Counted from the stretch's first letter, positions 1 to 10,485 are shown. The stretch: 64,000 bases of DNA from Membranipora membranacea (GCA_914767715.1 OU612069.1:5456001-5520000); one strand, 5' to 3'. Notes: generated from the sequence alone by a model not told the origin. Numbers and translations are program-made.

Positions 1-400
1 TTGTGGAGCACACTATCTAAAAAATCTCACCTTTGCAAAGGCCAAAGGTCAGTTTATTATTATTAATATTATCGTGTTGGTCAACCCTTTATCACAGTGG
101 CAACATTGGTAGGTATAAATGGTCCTGGGCCTTAGCAAAAGGCCAAAGGATATCATTTTTGGTCATCAAGACTGAAGAAGTTTCCTTAATATGTGGGCAG
201 CTCCGATTTCTGTATCGTCTCATAAGTAGTTCAGACACCAATAACTATTGGTATAACTTTGGTTCTTACATTCAACAGTCCTCCTATCTCAAATCTTTGT
301 TTTTTTTGCACTCCTCCATTTTCTCTTCTTCCTTTTTTATCACTCTCATGTCTCCAGGTTTAGCAATGCCTATGATTTGACATTTGTTGGTGGCCTTATT
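1..400. other. No gene seen
   Basis: AT-rich sequence. An open frame at 33-380 on the plus strand is hydrophobic and low in complexity, with no motif I recognise and no splice context. I treat it as chance. Confidence 0.5.
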
Positions 401-470
401 CACTATTATTATTATTATTATTATTATTACTATTATTATAACTATTATTATTATTATGACTACTATTACT
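401..470 (+). repeat. TTA/CTA trinucleotide microsatellite
   Basis: An imperfect run of ATT/TTA triplets with ACT interruptions is visible directly. No function is implied. Confidence 0.9.
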
Positions 471-832
471 ATTGCTGTGTTATCAATATGATTTCTCTTC
501 CAGAAGAAAAATTATAAAGAGAACGAAGAGGAAGAGATATACTCTTGGACTATGAAAGCTATAAATGCATATATAATATCGTATAGGTGATTTGGCTCTA
601 TGTAATTGTATCTTACTCTCTGTCGTCATACATGTTTTTTGTCAGATTGACGGAGTTCACATGCAAACATTTTGTTGCTTTTGTCATCAATACCTAAATC
701 ATAACATCATTTTTTTGACATCCTGCTAAAAACAGTTGCTGTATCTCCTTGTATTGCTCAAAGATCCTTTTTGCAAAAAAAAAACCTATGATGTTCATTC
801 ATCATTGATCATTTTATCTGATTTCCAACTTC
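471..832. other. AT-rich spacer, nothing recognised
   Basis: No coding signal, RNA gene or repeat structure was recognised between the microsatellite and the satellite array. Confidence 0.5.
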
Positions 833-2262
833 TCAGAAGGTAGTTTAAGTGCTCAAACTGATTGCTGTGTTGTTAGGGTGCGACCCTCTAATTTAGACTA
901 TTATATATTAACCTTAGTGTATTTTTTCGCCTGAATATTTTCAACTTCTCAGAAAGCTGAGCGCAAGAGTGCGGTTGGTGGGACCCTCTAAATTTGGCTA
1001 TTATATATTAACCTTAGTGTATTTTTTCACTTCAATATTTTCAACTTCTCAGAAAGCTGAGCGCAAGAGTGCGGTTGGTGGGACCCTCTAAATTTGGCTA
1101 TTATATATTAACCTTAGTGTATTTTTTCACTTCAATATTTTCAACTTCTCAGAAGGCTGAGCGCAAGAGTGCGGTTGGTGCGACTCTCTAAATTTGCCTA
1201 TTATATGTTTACCTTAGTGTATTTTTTAGCCTAAATGTTTTCAACTTCTCAGAAGGCTGAGCGCAAGAGTGCGGTTGCTGCGACCCTCTAATCTTGGCTA
1301 TTATATATTAACCTTAGTGTATTTTTTTCACATAAATATTTTCAACTTCTCAGAAGGCTGAGCGCAAGAGTGCGGTTGGTGCGACCCTCTAAATTTGGTT
1401 ATTATATATAAACCTTAGTGTATTTTTTCGCCTAATTAATTTCAACCTCTCAGAAGGCTGAGCGCAAAAGTGCGGTTGGAGCGACCCTCTAATTTTGGCT
1501 ATTATATATTAAACTTAATGTATTTGTTCACTTAAATATTTTCAACCTCTCAGATGGCTGAGCGCAAGAGTGCGGTTGGTGCGACCCTCTAAATTTGGCT
1601 ATTTTATATTAACCTTAGTGTATTTTTTAGCCTAATTATTTTCAACCTCTCAGAAGGCTGAGCGCAAGAGTGCAGTTGGTGCGACCCTCTAATTTTGGCT
1701 ATTATATATTAACCTTTGTGTATTTTTTCGCCTAAATATTTTCAACCTCTCAGAAGGCTGAGGGCATGAGTGCGGTTGGTGCGGCCCTCTAAATTTGCCT
1801 ATTATATATTTACCTTAGTGTATTTTTTTGCTTAAATAGTTTCAACCTCTCAGAAGGCTGAGCGCAAGAGTGCGGTTGGTGCGACCCTCTAATTTTGCAT
1901 ATTATATATTTACCTTATTAGTGTACTTTTTCGCCTAAATATTTTCAGCTTAACAGGAGGCTGAGCGGGGGAGTGCGGTTGGTGCGACCCTCTAATTTTG
2001 CCTATTATATATTTACCTTATTAGTGTACTTTTTCGCCTAAATATTTTCAGCTTAACAGGAGGCTGAGCGCGGGAGTGCGGTTGGTGCGACCTTCTAATT
2101 TTAGCTATCATATATTTACCTTATGAGTGTACTTTTTTGCCTAAATATTTTCAGCTTTACAGGAGGCTGAGCGCGAGAGTGCGGTTGGTGCGACCCTCTA
2201 AATTTAGCTATTATATATTAACCTTATTAGTGTACTTTTTCGCCTAAATATTTTCAGCCTAT
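833..2262 (+). repeat. Tandem satellite, unit 100-103 bp, about 14 copies
   Basis: A unit with the core GCGCAAGAGTGCGGTTGG recurs at 961, 1061, 1161, 1261, 1362, 1462, 1562, 1662, 1762, 1862, 1965, 2068 and 2171, with a degenerate first copy from about 833. The spacing is 100 bp in the first copies, about 101 once and then 100, and 103 in the last three. The step to 103 goes with a TTA insertion (TTATTAGTG or TTATGAGTG in place of TTAGTG) and with TCAGCTT replacing TCAACTT. Each unit alternates a GC-rich half and an AT-rich half (CTATTATATATTAACC). All copies face the same way. No unit has an open frame. It lies downstream of the ROCO-caspase gene. Confidence 0.95.
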
Positions 2263-2664
2263 ACCTTTTTTTAAATTAGCGCAATTTATGACCTGAATAA
2301 TTTCAGCCACTCAAAAAACTCACCAATAACTGGAATCTGTAAACGATACTTTTGGCGTTACATTAGCTGTCGCGCACAAAAACAATTTACCCGCTGTGTT
2401 CTGTTACGAAAAAGAAATAGATGCTATCAAGCGCAGATAAGAAGGACCTATTCAAAAAATGGTAGGGTTTTCCTTCTTGCGGTTGGCACTAGACATTAGT
2501 CACTAGAAGTTCCCAAATTATGATGAGCTGATGTAAGTATATAAGGGGAATTAATGTAAACTTATTCCAAAAATAGACCAATTCAGGGCGCCTCTGGAAG
2601 TGAAGTAGATATTTACTTCATCACAATGACAATATAGAGTATCACGCCTTTCCCGTTTGTATAC
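2263..2664. other. Spacer, nothing recognised
   Basis: Non-repetitive sequence between the satellite and the aldo-keto reductase exon. I looked on the minus strand for the next reductase exon (the Asn-Gln / His-Pro-Tyr part that normally follows) and did not find it. Confidence 0.4.
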
Positions 2665-2769
2665 AGGTTTGATTCTTGCGTATCTTAACAACTCCTCAAT
2701 TTGTAGGTGGTTGAAGTTTGATATTCCGAGCGCCCTCGCTTTACCTTTATCAAACTCATCCTCCATCCC
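2665..2769 (-). CDS. Orphan aldo-keto reductase exon (partial)
   Basis: A 105-bp, 35-codon minus-strand segment bounded by an acceptor (CTGTCTTGTAG) and a donor (GTATAC), phase 0 at both ends. It encodes a stretch with DKGKARALGISNFN and, near its end, ARIKP. This is the family segment of NAD(P)H-dependent aldo-keto reductases around the G-[IV]-SNF motif, just before the strand carrying the conserved VNQ. Complete reductases have about 310-330 residues, so this is roughly one tenth. No other exon is visible: the ROCO-caspase gene ends 2 kb upstream at 4,779, and nothing recognisable lies downstream. It may be a relic, a captured exon, or one exon of a gene with distant parts. The family call is firm; that it is expressed is not. 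Confidence 0.65.
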
Positions 2770-4350
2770 CTACAAGACAGACAGGGTGTAATACATGGAC
2801 AATTATCGCTAAGTAACAGATTGCCAACCAATTGACAAGGTCACATTTTAAAAAATGGAACTGCCTCTGGTATTTTTATTGGTAGTGTTGGCAAAGAATG
2901 TTTTCTTTTGTCACGTTTTTACTTCTGATAGGGGATATTTTAGTGAGTTTTAAAGGGCAAACAAGGTTTCGCAGCAATGCATTAGTGGGGAGTAAATAAT
3001 ATGCTAGGCAGCATCAGCTTTGTGCATTCTATTTGTATTCTATTTTAGCTGAGTTTGAGTACCTGATAGATGATATGTTTCACAAAAATTATGACAGAAT
3101 AATTATCCGAATTAGATTCTGTTGTTTCCCTATGCAGAAGGTGCAATCTACTATTAATCCTCGAGTTTGGTCTATACAATCAAGAAGAAAATCTCAATCC
3201 ATCGTAGATGAACTTAGCTTGGCCTCGCTCGGCTATACCTATTGGAGTGAGGGTAGTGATGGGTCCCCCCTTCCCGGAGCTACGCAAAACTATCTAGAGA
3301 GAGTCTAATATCCCACAATGCAGTTTATACTCAGCTCAGGATGATGATGATGTCAATCAACAGTGTTTCACGCAGGTTGAGTTATGATATAACAACAATT
3401 AGAACCTATCTTACCTTCCAAGTCCCGTATCCTAAGATAGGCATAGTGACTCCATTACCCAATGCAACATGGGGCATCTCCATGCCAAGCTGTTGGGTTG
3501 CTCGTCGAATCATTATTTATTATTGGAGGAATTAATCAAAGGAAAACTTCACCCCGTCTTGCCACACCATTGAGGGAGGTTGAAAACCCAGGTTAGGCTC
3601 AATAGCAGGTTCACCTCTGCTGGGAGTTTGACAGAGCTTGTTATTACAGTATATATACATCAGTGATTTGTTATTGTGGTGACCTGTCATATTAATTTTT
3701 AACTAGCCCCTATATAAATAAACAACGGTACTCCAAATATACCTGCTGTACTTGAGATCTGTCTCTACTCAGCTAGCAATAACAAAAGTATCAAATCCAA
3801 CAGGTTCAAGATTTAAGACTATTCGTATCATAGCTCTCAGCCTACAATGATGAACTACTCATGTTACAAATAATACCAACAACCTGCATTCTCTGCACAG
3901 GCTATTTATATAAATAATAGCTCATGGAACATGAATTCTGTTCCAGATAGGTGCAAACATAACACTTAATTAAATACAGAATTGTATTGAGACAAAAAAT
4001 AACAGATAGCAAATAAATTATCACTTGTATAATTTCTATGCTGGCACAAAGAACAACAAATTATCTACATCCAGACAGTATAAATATTATAGCCTTATCA
4101 AGTGGCTAATTTCTTTGTTTTGGGGAAACCACCAAAAAAAAAACTGCCGAGTGACAAGGCTTATCCGAACAGCAACGGATACAAAACTTAGATAATATTT
4201 GTACAAGGAGTTATCCTCTCTCATGCAAAGAGAAGATAAGCGCTATAACAACAGTCACAAAATGACAAAAAGAGGAATGAAAAGCGATATAGATTGTGAT
4301 GATCATTTTTGTTCAGTCTACAGCCATAAATTCGTAACATATATAGGAGA
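2770..4350. other. Intergenic spacer, no gene recognised
   Basis: Between the reductase exon and the MITE. A 91-codon frame at 3033-3308 (plus) and shorter frames at 3341-3535 and 4199-4408 match no family I know and lack conserved motifs. I saw no other reductase exon here. Confidence 0.45.
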
Positions 4351-4353
4351 CTA

Positions 4354-4611
4354 CCCTACAGTAAGAAATGTTTGGTGGGAATTAAATTTTGCGATTTTGG
4401 CGGCCTAGAAAATCGCTAATAATTTATTCCACCAAAAAATTGATCCAAAAAGGAAGAAAAATAGAAAAAATAAAAAAAAACTGAAAAAATGTTAGAAGTT
4501 ATCTTCTCTTTTTAGCGATTGGACAACTTCGCTATACTTATATTCCTCTAAATCACCCTTGAGAGGGCAACTCGCGAAATTAAGTTCCACCAAACATTTC
4601 TTCCTGTAGGG
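4354..4611. mobile_element. 258-bp MITE with ~40-bp terminal inverted repeats and TA target site
   Basis: The left end starts CCCTACAGTAAGAAATGTTT at 4354. The right end, read in reverse from 4611, starts CCCTACAGGAAGAAATGTTT. Similarity continues for about 40 bp through a GGTGG..TTAA..CG stretch. Both ends are flanked by TA (4352-4353 and 4612-4613), the target of Tc1/mariner-type transposases. The interior is A-rich and non-coding. It lies just beyond the 3' end of the ROCO-caspase gene and carries AATAAA on that gene's strand at 4428-4423, so it could supply the polyadenylation signal. Confidence 0.85.
4423..4428 (-). promoter_or_regulatory. Candidate polyadenylation signal of the ROCO-caspase gene
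   Basis: AATAAA on the minus strand about 350 bp past the stop codon at 4,779, inside the MITE. It is the nearest canonical hexamer I noticed downstream. This is a weak call from position only. Confidence 0.3.
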
Positions 4612-4778
4612 TATTCCGCCATTGTTAACTGACAGGAGAAATACAAATTAATGCAGTACAAATAACCAATTGATTAGCACAGTCTATAACATGGTGTATT
4701 TACTTTCAAGATAAACCGACACGCTAATGAATAGTTGAGGTGCTTACTTCTCTTAATAATGTGTGAGACAGTCAGTGC

Positions 4779-5207
4779 TTAAATTGCCTGTGGGTAGCCA
4801 AGCTTTTTTAGGAGACTCTCTTTTGTATGCTTGGATCTTCGTAGAGGACCTGTACTGCTTACTACAGGAGGAAGAACAAGGTTCTTCTGAAGTGTATTTC
4901 GTGATTCTGGAGACTGATCATACTGGTCTCCTTCATTCTTTTTCAAGTCCATGACAGCATTTGTAACCATCTCACGTATGGTTGTCTTCCCATCAGCCTT
5001 AGCAAACTGTCTGGCTATGGCTCCAGTAAGAGCTCCTCTGACAGCCATCTCTCCAACCACTGTTGACATCAGTAGCAGTGTATGAGGCCTCTTTAGTACG
5101 ACATGGTCCACCTCATTTGATTTACCTTCCTTTGCATCAGAATGGCTTGTCGAAGGTCCAGCTGCTTGTGGAAGGTTGTAATATTGGCAGGCCTGAATTA
5201 TGGCAAT
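4779..5207 (-). CDS. Terminal exon: caspase-like catalytic Cys and p10-like region
   Basis: 429 bp, phase 0, after an acceptor ending TTGTAG; 142 codons plus stop. It opens with IAIIQACQYYN: a hydrophobic strand then the caspase signature QAC with the presumed nucleophile Cys (residue 818 of the 953-residue product). The fifth residue is Tyr where active caspases have Gly (QACxG), so activity is uncertain. A polar ~25-residue linker follows, where p20 and p10 are separated in caspases. Then comes PHTLLLMSTVVGEMAVRGAL, resembling the p10 stretch with ST, G and a substrate-pocket Arg (R868), and a helical segment. The tail near TLQKNLVLPP and a basic end is family-like but not diagnostic. The stop is TAG or TAA class at 4779-4781. 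Confidence 0.8.
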   Translation of the reverse strand: MAIIQACQYYNLPQAAGPSTSHSDAKEGKSNEVDHVVLKRPHTLLLMSTVVGEMAVRGALTGAIARQFAKADGKTTIREMVTNAVMDLKKNEGDQYDQSPESRNTLQKNLVLPPVVSSTGPLRRSKHTKESLLKKLGYPQAI

Positions 5208-5424
5208 CTACAATGTGTAATATATTATATCGATTGACTACGAATATTTTGAAAGTATGATTTAGTGTGGAACCGTAATTACAATTTTATTTTGTTTGAT
5301 AGTCAACAGATGGTGGTTATTCGAATGAGAAGTTATCACATCATCAGCCCATGCCACATATTGATCCATTTTTCCGATCATCAGCATGTTTGGTGCCCTG
5401 GAGTATTGAAGAATGAATACATAC
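5208..5424 (-). other. Intron between caspase exons (217 bp)
   Basis: The donor is GTATGT at 5424 downward and the acceptor TTGTAG ends at 5208. The intron falls exactly between the strand preceding the catalytic Cys and the p20 body. No other feature was seen. Confidence 0.8.
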
Positions 5425-5843
5425 CATTGGGACTTGCTCAGACAACTTATTATCTAGTATCTGTAGAACATCAGTGATGGGGATATGCGAGCCATTGCAG
5501 CCACACAGCATTCCGGCTTTTCCATGGGTCATGATGGAGATGACAAGAAGGGAGATTCCTTGGGATGGAAGCTCATCAATTCTGTGACGCAGGTCTAATG
5601 CACTTTCCCATTCTATTTTCTGAGTGTCGCATCCTGCTGTGACTAGGCTGTCAGTCATTTTATTAGCTTCATCTTCAGCATCAGGTCTATTCTCGGTGTT
5701 GAACAGCACCAGATCGTACCTCTTCATATGATCTTGATGATGTGGTATGATGTACTGGTCACTCTGAACAAATAGTCGATTGATGTCGTTAGCGTCTAAT
5801 GGATGCTTCTCTATGAGCTCCTTCAGTATCTGTGACTTGTCAC
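5425..5843 (-). CDS. Exon encoding the caspase-like p20 half with catalytic His
   Basis: 419 bp after an acceptor TTAACCAG, ending at a GTATGT donor. It begins with two bases that complete a Ser codon from the linker exon, then 139 codons. The first ~35 residues form a charged helical linker. From RYDLVLFNTENRP the peptide follows the caspase fold: first strand, acidic helix, then LLVISIMTHGKAGML with the catalytic His followed by Gly (H778). Next come the GCNGSHIPITDVL segment, which matches the 'G-x-DG..I.I..I' stretch of caspases, and ...SEQVPM leading into the next exon. His to Cys spacing is 40 residues, close to animal caspases (42 in caspase-3). The usual R-x-G-[ST] substrate-binding motif near the start is not obvious; an NRPDAED stretch sits there instead. 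Confidence 0.8.
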
Positions 5844-6363
5844 CTGGTTAAAATTAGAATTCAAGTCGAAGAGATATAGACAACCTGCAGCTTCCATTCT
5901 ATTGTATATATAGCATTTTACAATTGTAGATTTTAATATTTAAATGAGATATATATATATGATTGTGACATATAAACTCATATTTAAGACGAGTGGTTGT
6001 CATCATTAGTATGCATTGATGTACCCAACAAATATATCTGCTAGCTGTGCAACTTGGTGTCACATTACAGTAATGTCAGTTGTAGCACCTTACCACTGAC
6101 TTCAGATATAATGATAACCATAGCACATATATAACTTGAATCAAATTAGCAGACTTTTGTTAGAGAGTCATAATTGACTAGATCAAATTTTGTTCATTTG
6201 CTTGATTTTCAAGTTTCTCCCATTTATGGTCACACTAAGATGATCACACATAATATGTATAATGTAATATATAGATGTAATACAACAACTTTTAATGGAT
6301 AAAAACTGATTAAACATGTACTAAGTTTTATAAATTTTAATTCAAATTAATTCGGAAACTTAC
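5844..6363 (-). other. Intron (520 bp)
   Basis: AT-rich intron with GTAAGT donor and an acceptor ending at 5844. No coding or structured element was recognised. Confidence 0.7.
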
Positions 6364-6429
6364 TTGATAAGACAAGCTTTGATATGTAGTCTTGAAGTTC
6401 AGTATGACCAGCCTCTGTTATGCTTGAGC
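6364..6429 (-). CDS. 66-bp linker exon of the ROCO-caspase gene
   Basis: This exon lies after acceptor ATATTTTAG and ends at a consensus GTAAGT donor. It reads in the one frame that matches both neighbours: two leading bases complete Cys, 21 codons give SSITEAGHTELQDYISKLVLS, and one trailing base starts Ser. The peptide is amphipathic-helix-like and links the COR side to the caspase-like part. The splice phase agreement on both sides is the main support; I recognise no domain in it. Confidence 0.7.
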
Positions 6430-6659
6430 CTAAAATATTCGCAAAAAATCATTGATAATAAAATGAGTTTTCCATGCAGACAAAAATCAGTGTCTGGGAG
6501 GGCTGCTGAAGAGGGGGTTCAAGGTAGCTAAGCAGCTGTAGTGGCTGGAGCACAGGGAGATGGTGCTTCAAGTTCATTTTATTAAAGCAATTTGCCTTTT
6601 CCATGCCAATAAAGATACTTTGCACTATGATAATACATATTTTTATGACTTTTACATAC
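6430..6659 (-). other. Intron (230 bp)
   Basis: The donor GTATGT is at 6659 downward and the acceptor ends at 6430. Open frames in this stretch on either strand are intronic. Confidence 0.7.
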
Positions 6660-8608
6660 ATGGTTTCATGAGTGGTTGTGGAACAAGTCGGTTCTCTTTG
6701 TTCTGCACTTCCTTTCTGCAGACAAACTTCTCATACCCGGTATAGCTGGGAGCTTTTTCTCTAGAACTATCTGGAACCTCCTCTTGGTACCAATCAGGAT
6801 CAACAGCTGTTTGTGGGTCTAGTTTGATAGTTAGTAGGCAGTGAGAACAGTAGAAGACACTCTCATAACGAACTCCTTTCCAGACAGATTTGAGTTCGGT
6901 GGTGAGCTTTCTCAGGGTCGAAATCTGCTCTTCTCTCGCTTCACAGAGGCTTTTCTGAGGTGTCAGAGTGATTAGAGTGACACGCTTTTCACCTGCATTG
7001 TGAAGGAGGTGTTCGATTATCCCATTACTTTTGGTCACAGTAGCACCATTCCCACCTGCCTCTGGAAAGTTTGAAGGATTAGAATTCATGTCTAGATAGA
7101 CGGCAGTGATGAGGGAGAAGATGTAGCTGGGTATGGGTAGACCGCGGAGATGAAGATCGACCTTCAACGGCACCAGTTGATCGTACACTTCAGGGGATGT
7201 TATTGTTCGGCTGGCAAAATACGGTATAATGTATTTCTGATTGCTTATTGCAGCATTTGAACCGCATAGATGCACAAGATGAAATGTTCTTAGGATTTCG
7301 ATGGACACATCGGCAGGGAGTTGGGATTCTTGCCCTAAGAGGTGTAGAAGCAGAGGTGCATCCATCACTCCTGTGTCATTGAATGTGTCTATCATTTCTA
7401 CATATCTGCTCTTCTCTATGGTTTTTCCGTCAACAAGAGAAAACGGAGTAAATTTATCTAGCCTTTTGTACCAGGATTCCTCTTTTGTGTGGTTGTATAG
7501 GACTTCTATCACACTTGTTATGACTTTAGAGCAATGGAATATAAAGTTTGATAGCTTGTTTAGTCTCCTGAACCACATTATTTGACTTATTTCATGAAGA
7601 TACTCGAGAGTGACATGTCCTTTATCATCAGGAAATTCTTTCTCTATTTCAGACAGGGTGAGCATGGGCTTGTCAGAGTGTTGGACTAGCTTCTGTAGTA
7701 TTCGATACCAGCTACCGGGAATCTCAGTGATTAATCCTGCACCAGCTGCTATGATAGCATTTTTCAGCTTGTCGATTTCAGGCTGTCCGGATGTCTTCGA
7801 GAAGTGATGGATGTCACAAGGCCTTATCAGGACTTCTGAGGTGTTGGCGAAGCTGGTCATGGTGAAGATCGGGTTAGAGTCATTTTTCTGTTCGACATTA
7901 TTTTCTGCTTGAATTATACGTTGGCGCAATTTCTCAGTCACTTTGAGCAGTTGATGAGTCGTCTGTTCAACCTTATCAGGTATACTGTCACAGTGAGTGA
8001 GGACTACTACGGGTCTTTTCAGTTGAGGACACGCAATGTAGAGGTGGGATAACCACTCAATACAAAGCTCTTGACAGGCAGATTCCTCACCTTTCTCTGA
8101 AACTAATCTATCAAACTCAGCAATGTCTATCACTAGCAGCGGCACACATTTTCTTCTAAAAGTCAGTCTATAGGAAAATTGATAGATCTTCTGGCCTCCG
8201 AAGTCAGTAAAGAGTATTTTTGATTTCTCGTCAGCTTCCACCTCGCTCATTTCAAACACTTTAGTGGCAGCATCCAATTTCCCCTCATCAGAATCGCGTT
8301 GTGTCAGCACCCTTTTGTTTGCTTGCACACTGTTAACAAGGCTTGTTTTACCAGCTCTGCTTTTCCCGATGACAGTGACAGCTATAAGTCTCTGATTACT
8401 GGCTTTCTCAATATGGAGGTCATGAATGTACTTTCTCACAGCTTCTACACCTTGCCTACAGACACCTAGTGGTGGAGATGTTAGAGAATCACAGTCATCA
8501 CACTTTACTTTTTCTAATGTGGGGATACTGAATAAGCTCTCGGGGATGGTTGTGAGAGATCTGTTATACTCGATATCCAAATACTTCAGATTAATCAGCT
8601 GGCTGATG
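6660..8608 (-). CDS. Large exon: last LRR, Roc GTPase domain and COR-like region (ROCO family)
   Basis: 1,949 bp after a strong acceptor (TTCTTTTGCAG), continuously open. Residue numbers run from its first full codon. Residues 1-45 finish the LRR (INLKYLDIEYNRSLTTIPES). The Roc domain has a Walker A G81-x4-GKT (GKSRAGKTS), a switch II D135-F-G-G followed by QKIYQFSYRLTF, hydrophobic strands VPLLVIDIAEF and RPVVVLTHCD, the last in the place of the base-specificity NKxD motif (THxD occurs in ROCO proteins). Residues ~290-560 have the length and helical character of COR, with an aromatic-rich stretch IMWFRRLNKLSNFIFHC. A ~90-residue tail leads to the splice. A likely role is a guanine-nucleotide-controlled dimerising switch in the cytosol. 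There is no kinase domain as in LRRK1/2. No stop or frameshift was seen. Confidence 0.85.
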
Positions 8609-9271
8609 CTGCAAAAGAACAGAAGATAAAGTGTATTGTGTGAGAAGGTGAAGTGGTCACCTGGTTATCATCTTATTCAGAGGGGATCATGCTGGGAAGA
8701 GAGGGATGTGGCAAAGTATGCTGAATCGTTTGGCAAGTAGAACCTTCCTACAACTTCTTTATAGAAATGAAGGTGAATTCGATATAAAGTCCTTTTAGCT
8801 AACAAAATGAAAATGCTCCAATTCAATTTCAATGACAATCTAGAATAATATTTATAAATGCATACAAATTTTTATATACATGTTTCTGTAATCTTCATCA
8901 AGACTAGACGATATTAGACTTCATTAACTTCAAGCTCAAAAACATTTCTGAGATAAACTCATCTAGGCTCAACATTATCTGTGAGTATTTAAAAAATTGT
9001 AGTGCATGGATTCGAGGAAGAGACACAGGGGTCAGTGAATATCAACTTTTTGTACTCCTGCTGCATAGCTACTGATCAGTAACAGCTCATAAAAATGTGA
9101 TTGGATGACGTTGTCTCATTTCATCCAAGAAATGAGGCCAAAAAGGCTGTTTTTATGAAAGTGGGTGGCTGAGCTGATATGATTGCTGTATATTTCAAAA
9201 CACGTTATATTTATTCTTAGAGATATAGATTTAGAAAGATATATATAGATATAGATTTAAATTTTATGATT
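8609..9271. other. Start of the ~10-kb intron, no feature recognised
   Basis: Minus-strand intron between the last LRR exon and the Roc exon (8609-18574). This part is AT-rich with a short GATATAGATTTA-type repeat near 9230-9270. Confidence 0.5.
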
Positions 9272-9756
9272 TAATGTGAAATTTTTATGCTACGATTTGA
9301 GACAGATCGGATAAGTTTTGCTGTTTCCATCTGAAGTGCTGTTTGAATGACACATAATAATAAATTATCAAGATCATTGAGAGTAGATAAATTTTGCCTC
9401 ATTTTTAACAAACATGCTGTCAAAAGGACCATTACAAATGCTAGACCTTTTTTAAAAAAGAAATTGGTCTGGCCTAAATAATGGTCCTTTTGACAGGATG
9501 TTTTGCACTATGGACAAATGACCCGAAATATATTTACATTCGATAGTCTGTGCTGATCTTGAAAATTTGCACTGCCAAATTTGGAAGAGCATCAATTTAA
9601 CGGTGAAGATTGTTGTCAATTAATGTTAAGAAAAAATTGTTATACTGCTGAAAATATGTGTGTGGGTCATTCAAACAGCGCTACAGTCGATAATAGCGAA
9701 TAATTGGCTCTTACTTATTCGGTCTGTCTCAAATTGTTGCTTAAAATTTCACATTA
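9272..9756. mobile_element. Fold-back element with nested inverted repeats
   Basis: The outer arms begin TAATGTGAAATTTTTA (9272) and, in reverse, TAATGTGAAATTTTAA (9756). They stay similar through GACAGA..GGATAAG and through a GTTTGAATGAC stretch, though spaced unequally. A second, nearly perfect 23-bp inverted pair sits inside at 9411-9433 and 9480-9502 (one mismatch). I see no coding potential. The target-site duplication is not clear, so the class is open; a foldback or long-TIR MITE is likely. Confidence 0.65.
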
Positions 9757-10105
9757 TTGATCATCAAATTTCAAAAACTTTGTGAAGTAAAATGCTGCAG
9801 TAGGCTCATCATGTATCATTTTCAAACAAAAATTGGGATGGTCTATATCACTTAGAAAAAATATGATCTGTTTTGAATTTCTTAGCAATCTAATAAGCTC
9901 AGCCATCCACATTATCTCATACATGGCGGACATGGCGGACATGATAAATTTCAGCTCTGATAAAAATTAACATAATACAAACAATACCAACACTCAACCT
10001 AGTACTACAGAACACTCAACCCTGCAGGAAGGTGTACCAAACCACAAGATCAGTTCCTGAACACTGCCAGCTGGATACAAGGAGTCTTTGGTACTCTTAG
10101 GAGGG
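9757..10105. other. Spacer between fold-back element and BEL/Pao remnant
   Basis: No recognised feature. A direct GGCGGACAT repeat occurs near 9924-9941. Confidence 0.4.
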
Positions 10106-10485
10106 TCACTGTGGCTGATCATTTTTGGCGGGAAACTGAAAACTGAGAAAGTCTAGAGTAGCTACACCAGTGGAACATCAAACAACTCTAACATCTTGGT
10201 ATTTATAGTTCAAAATGTCAAAACCCCAACTGCACCATCTTATTCAAACCTATGATACCCCTTCTTGCCCATCCAAGAATAGCCATATACTATCCCCTGA
10301 GCTCTAAAGCTAGCGCTCGGTAGGTTAGTGATTTCAACTATTAATTACTATTGGTAGTTGTTGTATAGTTGAGCTTCGGAGTCAGAGATCACTATGAGGT
10401 GTATATTGATACTTCTCGTCTGTGACACAGTTCTGGTAGCGTAGACTTTGTTTCGCTTACTTGCACTGATCATAGTGTTCTGAGT
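10106..10485 (+). mobile_element. Possible 5' LTR and leader of the BEL/Pao element
   Basis: A stretch ending ...TGTGACACA near 10429 is followed by TTCTGGTAGCGTAGAC, which starts with TGG after a few bases as a primer-binding site would. A TGTGGCTGATC near 10106 could be the LTR start. There is no 3' LTR to compare with, so this rests on position and end motifs only. Confidence 0.3.

Noticed and set aside
401-2262. Possible CRISPR-like regular repeat
   Set aside because: The 100-103-bp units are contiguous and similar throughout, with no unique spacers, in a eukaryotic intron-containing sequence: a satellite.
3033-3308. 91-codon plus-strand frame downstream of the gene
   Set aside because: No motif, no splice context, ordinary composition; length is possible by chance in 2 kb.
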